Assembly: GCA_013002375.1 (NCBI GenBank)
Contig: JABDJW010000262.1
Coordinates: forward strand, 1-8,550
Source: Acidimicrobiales bacterium
GTDB lineage: Bacteria > Actinomycetota > Acidimicrobiia > Acidimicrobiales > SHLQ01
DNA: 8,550 bases
Direction: 5' to 3'
In this document: positions 1 to 5,752 of the stretch, piece by piece
Position numbering within the stretch: position 1 is the stretch's first letter
How the letters are laid out: every line of letters starts with the position of its first letter
Program-made: the position numbers and the translations under genes
The notes under the pieces: model-generated
Told to the model about the DNA's origin: nothing
Database searches by the model: none
Seen by the model: the letters and a program-made list of their open reading frames with translations, nothing else

Positions 1-1
1 C

Positions 2-409
2 ACCCTCGAGTGGGCCCGAGCGGCCGACGCCGGCGATGGCACCAAGCTGATCGACCAAGCGTGGGTGCAACGCGACCTGGCCGAGTGCAAGGCCCGCATG
101 AACGCGATGAACCTCCTCAATTGGCAAATGGTCAAGGCGGTCGAGGACGACACCCTCACCGGCCCCCAGGCGTCGGGCGTCAAGGTCTACGGCACCGAAG
201 CGGTGGTGGCCGTCTACAACCTCCTGCTCGGCATTGTCGGCGCCGCCGGCCGGCCTCGGCCCGGGTCGCCCGGTGCCATCCTGGCCGGCCGCCTCGAACG
301 GGCCGGCCGGTCCGGTCAGATCAACACCTTCGGCGGCGGCGTGAACGAAATCCAGCGCGACATGATCGCCTGGATGCGCCTCGGCCTGTCCCGGCCGGGC
401 AAGCGATAG
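2..409 (+). CDS. Acyl-CoA dehydrogenase, FadE29/ChsE1-type subunit (C-terminal part, 5' end outside window)
   Basis: The last 135 residues of an acyl-CoA dehydrogenase are visible; the frame is open to the left edge, so the start, the FAD-binding middle domain and any catalytic base in the N-terminal half lie outside. The visible part is the C-terminal helical domain. It has a helix with the motif NLLNWQ, then KVYGTE, and ends with TFGGGVNEIQRDMIAW, the typical C-terminal signature of steroid-type ACADs such as mycobacterial FadE29. In the canonical family a catalytic Glu sits just before the G-x-x-x-x-Q-R stretch; here that place is Gly. In this subfamily the base is expected on an earlier helix, which is not visible. 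The stop codon overlaps the ribosome binding site of the next gene, a partner dehydrogenase, which suggests coupled translation and an alpha2beta2 complex. The likely reaction is 2,3-desaturation of a branched steroid acyl-CoA. The steroid role rests on operon order and recalled similarity. Confidence 0.85.
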   Translation, partial: TLEWARAADAGDGTKLIDQAWVQRDLAECKARMNAMNLLNWQMVKAVEDDTLTGPQASGVKVYGTEAVVAVYNLLLGIVGAAGRPRPGSPGAILAGRLERAGRSGQINTFGGGVNEIQRDMIAWMRLGLSRPGKR

Positions 410-412
410 GAG
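408..412 (+). promoter_or_regulatory. Ribosome binding site overlapping upstream stop
   Basis: AGGAG lies 7 bases before the ATG at 420 and shares its first two bases with the TAG stop of the preceding dehydrogenase gene. This supports the ATG at 420 and suggests translational coupling of the two dehydrogenase subunits. Confidence 0.7.
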
Positions 413-419
413 CCGCGCC

Positions 420-1523
420 ATGAACTTCGATCTCACCGACGAACAACAGGCGATCCAAGAGCTCACCGCGCAGGTGTTCTCCGGGGCGACCAGCCCCGAA
501 ACCGTCGAGGCCGTCGAGCGCAGTGCCGACCGCTTCGACCGCGACCTGTGGGCCAAGCTGGCCGAAACCGGATTGCTCGGCGTCGCCGTACCCGAGGCCC
601 ATGGCGGCCTCGGCTTCGGCTCACTCGAGACTGCGCTCGTGCTCGAAGGCCACGGTCGCTCGTCATCACCGATGCCGTTGCTGGAAACGATCGTCGCGGC
701 TCGCGCCATCGCGGCCCATGGCTCGGCCGAACAGCAAGGTGCGCTGCTCTCGGGCGTCGCCGACGGCTCGATCGTGCTCTCGATCGCGTTGGAGGACTGG
801 GGCGCCAACGACCCGAGCCGCTCGGGGGTCACCGCATCGCTGAACGGCGATCAGGTGACGCTGTCGGGCTCGAAGCCCGGCGTGGCCGGCACCGCCGATG
901 CTGCCGCCATCGTGGTCTCGGTCGACACCGGGTCCGGCCTGGCCTTCGCGCTGGTCGATCCCAAGGCCGATGGTGTCTCGCTCACCACCGACGAGAGCAC
1001 GGCCTGGTCGCTCGATGCGACGCTCAACTTTGACGGCACGACCATTGGCGCCGACGCTCTGTTCGGTGACGCCGATGCGGTGGACTGGGCGGTGCAGCAG
1101 GCCCAGGTGGGCAACGCCGCCTACGTATTGGGCGCCTGCGAGCAGGCCATCGCGACCACGGTCGAGCACGCCAACAGCCGGGAACAGTTCGGCAAGCCGC
1201 TGGCCCAGAACCAGGCCTATACGCAGCGGCTGGCTTCGGCCGCGATCGATGTCGACTGCATCCGGGTCTCGGTGGTACAGGCCGCATGGCTCCTCGACGA
1301 AGGACTCCCGGCGGGCGACGAAGTGCTGATGGCCGCCTGGTGGGCGTCCGACGCCGGGCTGCGGGTCGTGCACACCACCCAACACCTGCACGGAGGTATG
1401 GGCGCCGACATCACGTACCCGGTGCATCGCCACTTCCTGGGGGTGAAGCAACGGGCCATCACGCTGGGTTGTGCCAGCAGCCACCTGGCCCGGCTCGGGG
1501 CTCGAATTGCCGTCGCCGGCTAG
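420..1523 (+). CDS. Acyl-CoA dehydrogenase, FadE28/ChsE2-type partner subunit
   Basis: A 367-residue acyl-CoA dehydrogenase fold protein. It starts MNFDLTDEQQ, the usual ACAD N-terminal helix. REQFGKPL at residues 254-261 holds the conserved Arg that contacts FAD across the dimer, and QHLHGGMG with TYPVHRHF (about 321-338) is the conserved C-terminal FAD-contact region. At the position of the classical catalytic Glu (the E in YEG of medium-chain ACADs) this protein has Leu349. That fits the smaller subunit of the heteromeric steroid ACADs (FadE28 in Mycobacterium), which helps build the FAD site while the partner supplies the base. Directly upstream is a FadE29-type subunit, so the two very likely form one heterotetramer. 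The subunit order is reversed relative to the fadE28-fadE29 order I recall for M. tuberculosis. Predicted role: dehydrogenation of the 3-carbon side chain of a steroid acyl-CoA. A FadE26/27-like role on a longer side chain cannot be excluded. Confidence 0.85.
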   Translation: MNFDLTDEQQAIQELTAQVFSGATSPETVEAVERSADRFDRDLWAKLAETGLLGVAVPEAHGGLGFGSLETALVLEGHGRSSSPMPLLETIVAARAIAAHGSAEQQGALLSGVADGSIVLSIALEDWGANDPSRSGVTASLNGDQVTLSGSKPGVAGTADAAAIVVSVDTGSGLAFALVDPKADGVSLTTDESTAWSLDATLNFDGTTIGADALFGDADAVDWAVQQAQVGNAAYVLGACEQAIATTVEHANSREQFGKPLAQNQAYTQRLASAAIDVDCIRVSVVQAAWLLDEGLPAGDEVLMAAWWASDAGLRVVHTTQHLHGGMGADITYPVHRHFLGVKQRAITLGCASSHLARLGARIAVAG

Positions 1524-1535
1524 ACGGCCGAACAT

Positions 1536-1549
1536 ACAGATCCATCTGT
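1536..1549. promoter_or_regulatory. 14-bp inverted repeat, possible operator
   Basis: ACAGAT-CC-ATCTGT is a perfect dyad with 6-bp arms and a 2-bp spacer, in the 61-bp gap between the FadE28-like gene and the fusion gene. Its size fits a TetR-type operator. It does not match the KstR or KstR2 consensus sites as I remember them. It could also be a weak RNA hairpin or chance; no clear promoter boxes were seen next to it. Confidence 0.35.
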
Positions 1550-1584
1550 CCATCGAGTGGGCGAAGGCCCGGGGGATTTGAGCC

Positions 1585-3033
1585 TTGACCGACGAGTTGT
1601 CAGCCGAGGACGAAGCGTTCTACGAACAGCTGCAGTCGATGGTGGGCCTCACCGGCTCGCCCAAGACCGCCCGCGATCCGGTGAACCAATCGACCATCCG
1701 GAACTGGTGCGATGCCATGTCCGAGGCCAACCCCTACTTCACCGATGCCGAAGCCGCGACCGCGAGCCTGCACGGGCAGGTCGTGGCCCCGCCGGCGGCG
1801 CTGAACGTGTGGACCATGCCCGGTCTGTTCATGGGGCACCAACCGGGGCGCGACACCAAGGAACCGGCCGCGATCACCTACAACGCGCTCGCTGCGGCCG
1901 GGTTCCGCGGCGTTGTCGCGGTCAACTCCGACCAGGTCTACACCCGCTACCTGCGGCTGGGCGATGTCCTCACCGGCACGGCCAAGTTGGTCGACGTCTC
2001 ACCCCAGAAGAAGACCGGCCTCGGCGTCGGCCACTTCGTCACGACCGAGACCGAGTACACCGATCAGAACGGCGACCACGTCGGTTCGCTGTTCTTCCGA
2101 GTGCTGAAGTTCAAGCCGGGCACGGGCCGAAAGAAGCCGGTCGACGCCAAGCGGCAAGCTCTGATCGACGCCGGGCTCGATCCCGACGAGGTCATGCCCG
2201 AGCAACCCCGCCGCCCGCGACCGTTGCCCCAGTGGAACCAGGATCAAGCCTGGCACTGGGAAGGTCTGCGCCAGCGTGAGCTACGCATCCAGCGGTTCAC
2301 CGACGACGGCACGCTCATGCATCCGCCGGCCAACTCCAACCCGAACACCCACAGCCTCGAGTACGACTACATCGTGGCGTCGGGGCGGGCCACGCTCTAC
2401 AGCTACACGGTGGTGCACTATCCGCAGGTGCCGGCGTTCGACTATCCGAACATCGTCGGCCTGGTCGAACTCGAGGAGGGCGTGCGGCTGATCTCGAACA
2501 TCGTCGGCGTCACGCCCGAGCAGCTCAGTATCGGTATGCCGCTGCAGGTCGAATACATCGACACCCACGACGATGTCACGCTGCACCAGTTCCGGCCGGC
2601 CGACCCACCTCGCCGTACGACCACCCTCAAGCGCGGCGAGGTCCAGGTCGGCGACGAGCTCCCGATCAAGGTCATTCCGGTCACCACCCGCCTCGTCGTT
2701 TCGGGCGCGCTGGCGACCCGCGATTTTCAGGACGTGCACCACGATCGCGACGCCGCGTTGATGAAGGGCTCGAAGGACATCTTCATGAACATCTTGACCT
2801 CGACCGGGCTCACCAACGCGTGGCTCGGCGACTGGGCCGGCCCCGATGCCTTGTTCAAGAAGGTGGTGATCGGCTTGGGTGCCCCGAACTATCCCGGCGA
2901 TCTCATGACCATGTCGGGCTCGGTCACCGAGGTCGACGCCGACGGCACGGTCACCGTTGGCTACAAGGGCGTCAACAAGCTGGGCAACCACATCACCGGT
3001 ACCGCCGAAATCCTCCTGCCGAAGGGGGCCTGA
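1585..3033 (+). CDS. Fused steroid enoyl-CoA hydratase: ChsH2 (MaoC-like + DUF35) joined to ChsH1 (MaoC)
   Basis: A 482-residue three-part protein. Residues 1-180 are a MaoC-like hotdog matching the N-terminal half of ChsH2 (RDPVNQ at 30-35, NPYF at 49-52, APPAALNVWT near 68-77, ending RVLKFKP). Residues 217-337 are a DUF35 domain (WHWEGLRQRELRIQR, then an OB-fold containing VELEEGVR). Residues 345-482 are a second hotdog matching ChsH1 (ATRDFQDVHHDRD at 377-389, then KDIFMNIL). Asp380 and His385 form the D-x4-H catalytic dyad of R-specific hydratases; the first hotdog lacks it and would be the structural half. In mycobacteria ChsH1 and ChsH2 are separate and form a heterotetramer that hydrates the steroid enoyl-CoA; ChsH2 DUF35 also binds the aldolase Ltp2, encoded here by the next gene. 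The TTG at 1585 is the first possible start, because an in-frame TGA lies at 1579-1581. A G-rich stretch (1571-1575) may be its Shine-Dalgarno; TTG at 1597 is an alternative. Confidence 0.85.
   Translation: MTDELSAEDEAFYEQLQSMVGLTGSPKTARDPVNQSTIRNWCDAMSEANPYFTDAEAATASLHGQVVAPPAALNVWTMPGLFMGHQPGRDTKEPAAITYNALAAAGFRGVVAVNSDQVYTRYLRLGDVLTGTAKLVDVSPQKKTGLGVGHFVTTETEYTDQNGDHVGSLFFRVLKFKPGTGRKKPVDAKRQALIDAGLDPDEVMPEQPRRPRPLPQWNQDQAWHWEGLRQRELRIQRFTDDGTLMHPPANSNPNTHSLEYDYIVASGRATLYSYTVVHYPQVPAFDYPNIVGLVELEEGVRLISNIVGVTPEQLSIGMPLQVEYIDTHDDVTLHQFRPADPPRRTTTLKRGEVQVGDELPIKVIPVTTRLVVSGALATRDFQDVHHDRDAALMKGSKDIFMNILTSTGLTNAWLGDWAGPDALFKKVVIGLGAPNYPGDLMTMSGSVTEVDADGTVTVGYKGVNKLGNHITGTAEILLPKGA
3021..3028 (+). 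promoter_or_regulatory. Ribosome binding site inside end of fusion gene
   Basis: GAAGGGGG ends 6 bases before the ATG at 3035 and lies within the last codons of the fusion gene. It decides for the start at 3035/3038 over an in-frame upstream ATG at 2957 that would overlap the preceding gene by 77 bases. Confidence 0.6.
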
Positions 3034-3034
3034 G

Positions 3035-4210
3035 ATGATGAACTTCGCCCGCCAAACCGCGATCGTCGGCATCGGTGCCACCGAGTTCTCCAAGAACTCG
3101 GGCCGCACCCCCATGCAGCTCGCCACCGAGGCCAGCCTCGCCGCGTGTGCGGACGCCGGTATCTCGCCCCAACAGATCGACGGCGTGTCGATCTTCAGTG
3201 CCGAGAAGAACCCCGAGATCGAGGTCGCTCGCAACCTGGGCATGCCCGAGCTGCGCTTCTTCTCGATGATTCCCCACGGCGGCGGTGCTCCGGCCGGCGT
3301 CATCCAGCAGGCGGCCATGGCCGTGCACAGCGGCGTGGCCAACTACGTGCTGGTGTATCGAGCCTTCAACGAGCGCTCCTGGCATCGGTTCGGCTCGGGA
3401 GTGCAGGGCCGTCATCAGAGCCCCGAGGCATTCGACATCAGCTTCAGCTGGTCGTCGCCGTTCGGGTTGCTCACACCGGCGAGCTGGGTCGCGATGTTCG
3501 CCACCCGGTACATGCATCAATACGGCGCGACGAGCGAGGACTTCGGCCGGGTCGCGGTGGCTGATCGCAAGCATGCGGCGACGAATCCAGCTGCGTTCTT
3601 CTACGAGAAGCCGATCACCCTCGAGGATCACCAGAACTCCCGGTGGATCGCCGAACCGCTCCACCTGCTCGACTGCTGCCAGGAGAGCGACGGCGCTCAG
3701 GCGATGATCATCACCACGCTCGACCGGGCCAAGGAGTTGTCGAACCAGCCGGCGATCATCGGCGCCGCCGCCCAGGGGGTGGCCGAGGATCAACACATGA
3801 TGAAGTCGTACCATCGGCCCGACATCACCGGCATTCCCGAGATGGGTGTGGTGGCTCGTCAGCTGTGGGAATCGACCGGGCTCGGCCCGGACGACATCCA
3901 GACCGCGACGATCTACGACCACTTCACGCCGCTCGTCTTGCCGCAACTCGAGGAGTTCGGCTTCTGCGGGCGCGGCGAAGCCAAGGACTTCATCGCCGGC
4001 GGCAACATCGAGCTCGGTGGCGGGCTGCCGATCAACACCAACGGCGGCCAGCTCGGCGAGGCCTACATCCACGGCATGAACGGCGTCGCCGAAGGGGTAC
4101 GCCAGATTCGGGGCACCTCGGTCAATCAGGTTCCCGACGTCACCAACGTGCTGGTAACCGGCGGCACCGCGGTGCCGACCAGCGGCCTGATCCTCACCAC
4201 CGAAGCCTGA
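3035..4210 (+). CDS. Ltp2-type thiolase-fold retro-aldolase (steroid side-chain cleavage)
   Basis: A 391-residue thiolase-superfamily protein of the lipid-transfer-protein/Ltp2 group. The N-terminus has the group motif AIVGIGATEFSK. Where thiolases carry the nucleophilic Cys, residues 81-88 read HGGGAPAG, so no thiolytic cysteine is present. The C-terminal half has TIYDHFTP with Tyr294, and NTNGGQLGEAYIHGMNG with Tyr344 and His346. Two tyrosines in these places were proposed as catalytic in the characterised Ltp2 aldolase; I recall the same numbering, but that should be verified. Ltp2 splits the hydroxylated side chain by retro-aldol chemistry, releasing propionyl-CoA and a 17-keto steroid, and needs the DUF35 domain of ChsH2, which sits in the protein encoded immediately upstream (1-base gap). 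ATG at 3038 is an alternative start. The gene closes the four-gene run and faces a convergent gene after 22 bp. Confidence 0.85.
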   Translation: MMNFARQTAIVGIGATEFSKNSGRTPMQLATEASLAACADAGISPQQIDGVSIFSAEKNPEIEVARNLGMPELRFFSMIPHGGGAPAGVIQQAAMAVHSGVANYVLVYRAFNERSWHRFGSGVQGRHQSPEAFDISFSWSSPFGLLTPASWVAMFATRYMHQYGATSEDFGRVAVADRKHAATNPAAFFYEKPITLEDHQNSRWIAEPLHLLDCCQESDGAQAMIITTLDRAKELSNQPAIIGAAAQGVAEDQHMMKSYHRPDITGIPEMGVVARQLWESTGLGPDDIQTATIYDHFTPLVLPQLEEFGFCGRGEAKDFIAGGNIELGGGLPINTNGGQLGEAYIHGMNGVAEGVRQIRGTSVNQVPDVTNVLVTGGTAVPTSGLILTTEA

Positions 4211-4232
4211 CCCAGTTTCTGGAGATGGCCGG

Positions 4233-4919
4233 CTAGTAGAGCGAGGCCCGCATCACCAGCAGGAGCCGGTAGAGCCGGACGTTCAGCGACGGGGCCGGTG
4301 CGGGAGCAGGAGGCTCGGGTTCCGGGGCGGTCACGGTCGCCACGATCAGGTCGGCCATGGCCTGCTGCCCCCGGCTGGTCAAGTGGAGTCCGTCGGTACC
4401 GGTGAGACCGGGGTCGGCCAGGGCCTGTGCGCCCCACGGGATGATCTCGACGTTGTCGTACTGCGCCGCCACGTCGCGCACGACCGCGTTGGCGCTCGGG
4501 TAGTAGCTGCGCACCTCGGCGATCTCGATCCAGTACACATGGGGCACGTCGGCCACTTCGGCCAGGAGGGCCTCGACCCGGGGTCGGAAGAGCGCTGGAC
4601 TTCCACCGTCGTTGGCGCCGAGGCCAATCACCAGGGTGTCGGTGATCTGGCCGCGTTGGGACCGGATGGTGGCGAGCCCGTCGGAGGTCGAGCGGGACAC
4701 TTCGGCATCGACCGCCGTGACCCAATCATCGGGCATGGCGGCCGGGATCTCCTCGGCCGCGCCGAGAACGATGCTGTCGGCGATGACGGTGAGGTGGCGG
4801 GTGGCCCCGTCCTCGGTCTCGTGCGCGGCGGCAGCGGGCGTCACCACCAGCGCGGCGATCAGCGCCAGGCTTGTGGCCATGGCGATTGGCCAGCATGCTC
4901 GGTGCGATGCTTTGCTCAT
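4233..4919 (-). CDS. Secreted SGNH/GDSL-type hydrolase
   Basis: A 228-residue protein. Residues 1-32 look like a Sec signal peptide: basic start, hydrophobic stretch about 11-27, then PAAAA before HETED, with cleavage likely near 32. The SGNH blocks follow in order: IADSIVLGA with Ser49 (block I, GDS changed to ADS), GLGANDG with Asn103 (block III), and GTDGLHLT with Asp176 and His179 (block V). This resembles the periplasmic SGNH domain attached to acyltransferase-3 proteins that modify peptidoglycan or polysaccharide, but stands alone here. A Pro/Ala/Glu linker (199-210) leads to an 18-residue hydrophobic-basic tail, which might contact the membrane or wall. The substrate is unknown; an ester on lipid or cell-wall glycan is most likely. 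The ATG at 4919 is preferred over an in-frame start at 4961 because a ribosome binding site precedes it and it gives a clean signal peptide. It is transcribed against the steroid genes and divergently from the SDR gene. Confidence 0.8.
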   Translation of the reverse strand: MSKASHRACWPIAMATSLALIAALVVTPAAAAHETEDGATRHLTVIADSIVLGAAEEIPAAMPDDWVTAVDAEVSRSTSDGLATIRSQRGQITDTLVIGLGANDGGSPALFRPRVEALLAEVADVPHVYWIEIAEVRSYYPSANAVVRDVAAQYDNVEIIPWGAQALADPGLTGTDGLHLTSRGQQAMADLIVATVTAPEPEPPAPAPAPSLNVRLYRLLLVMRASLY

Positions 4920-4924
4920 TGCGG

Positions 4925-4930
4925 TTCTCC
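4925..4930 (-). promoter_or_regulatory. Ribosome binding site for the SGNH hydrolase
   Basis: On the minus strand this reads GGAGAA, 5 bases before the ATG at 4919. It supports that start and therefore the predicted signal peptide. Confidence 0.6.
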
Positions 4931-4979
4931 GTCGGCACGCTGACCGGCGAGATGAACGCACGGTGCAGGCCTTTCGACC

Positions 4980-4984
4980 AGGAG
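4980..4984 (+). promoter_or_regulatory. Ribosome binding site deciding the GTG start of the SDR gene
   Basis: AGGAG lies 7 bases before the GTG at 4992. It sits in the 72-bp divergent gap with the SGNH hydrolase gene, which must hold promoters for both directions if the genes are not read from further away. I see no convincing -35/-10 pair or dyad in that gap. Confidence 0.65.
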
Positions 4985-4991
4985 ATTCTCA

Positions 4992-5750
4992 GTGGCTGTG
5001 GGTGAATTGTTCGACTTGGACGGCCAGGTTGCCGTCGTGACCGGCGCCAGTCGCGGCATCGGCCGCGGCATCGCCGAGCTGTTGGCCGATGCCGGCGCCA
5101 AGGTCGTGGTGGCGTCGCGAACGCTGGCCGACTGCGAAGCCGTCGTCGAGGCCATCGCCGATGCGGGCGGAACAGCGGTGGCCCAGGCGGTTGATGTGAC
5201 GGACGAGGACGCGGTCGAGGCACTGGCCCAGCGCGCCGTCGACGCGTTCGGGTCGTTGTCGATCTGGGTCAACAACGCGGGCGGCAGCCCCGGGCGTATG
5301 CCGTTGACCGAGCTGCCGCGAGCCGATTGGGAGTTCACCGTGGCCCTCAACCTCACCTCGGTGTACCTCGGGGCCCGGGCTGCGGCCAAGCACATGACGG
5401 CGGGCAGCATCGTCAACATCTCGTCGCGCAGCTCCTGGGGCGCGGTGCCCAACAACGGCCACTACGCCGCGACCAAGGCCGGCGTGAACGTGCTCACGTC
5501 CACCTTGGCCCACGAAATGGGTCCCGACATTCGAGTCAATGCGGTGGCGCCCGGCGCGGTCCCCACCGACATCTTCTTCGAGGTCATGAAGATGACGCCC
5601 GAGGATCTTCCCCAGTACGCCCGCGACACCGGCGTGCCGCTCGAGCGGCTGGGCACACCGACCGACATCGCCGCCGCCGTGTTGTATCTGGTGGCGCCGG
5701 CGTCGGGATGGGTCACCGGCGAACTCATCACCGTGAGCGGGGGGCGATAG
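4992..5750 (+). CDS. Short-chain dehydrogenase/reductase (classical SDR)
   Basis: A 252-residue classical SDR of standard length. TGASRGIG (residues 17-24) is the dinucleotide-binding motif and NNAG (94-97) the structural motif. The catalytic set is Asn around 120, Ser145, Tyr158 and Lys162 (YAATK). The stretch after the second beta strand reads ASR, with Arg and no acidic residue, which suggests NADP(H) preference. The C-terminus (GWVTGELITVSGGR) is the usual SDR ending, so the protein is complete. It would oxidise or reduce a hydroxyl/keto group; candidates are a steroid hydroxyl, a 3-hydroxyacyl-CoA or another alcohol, and the sequence does not decide. It starts with GTG, and the next gene begins 2 bases after its stop, so the two are almost certainly co-transcribed. 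SDRs also occur in the mycobacterial cholesterol regulon, which makes a steroid role possible but unproven. Confidence 0.9.
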   Translation: MAVGELFDLDGQVAVVTGASRGIGRGIAELLADAGAKVVVASRTLADCEAVVEAIADAGGTAVAQAVDVTDEDAVEALAQRAVDAFGSLSIWVNNAGGSPGRMPLTELPRADWEFTVALNLTSVYLGARAAAKHMTAGSIVNISSRSSWGAVPNNGHYAATKAGVNVLTSTLAHEMGPDIRVNAVAPGAVPTDIFFEVMKMTPEDLPQYARDTGVPLERLGTPTDIAAAVLYLVAPASGWVTGELITVSGGR

Positions 5751-5752
5751 CG

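Noticed and set aside
1536..1549. KstR or KstR2 binding site
   Set aside because: The dyad does not match the consensus motifs I remember for either regulator, so it is listed only as an unassigned inverted repeat.
666..1553. 295-residue open frame on the minus strand
   Set aside because: It lies antisense to the FadE28-like gene, has no recognisable domain, and is the long opposite-strand frame typical of high-GC codon bias.
2993..4072. 359-residue open frame on the minus strand
   Set aside because: It is antisense to the Ltp2-like gene, whose motifs are clear; the composition is Arg/Asp/Leu-rich shadow sequence.
4211..4232. Terminator between the Ltp2-like gene and the SGNH hydrolase gene
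   Set aside because: Only 22 bp separate the convergent stops, and no hairpin with useful arms can be seen there.
5327..5752. N-terminal extension of the LLM oxidoreductase
   Set aside because: The frame is open but overlaps the SDR coding region, and the extension is low-complexity Arg-rich shadow; the family N-terminus starts at 5753.
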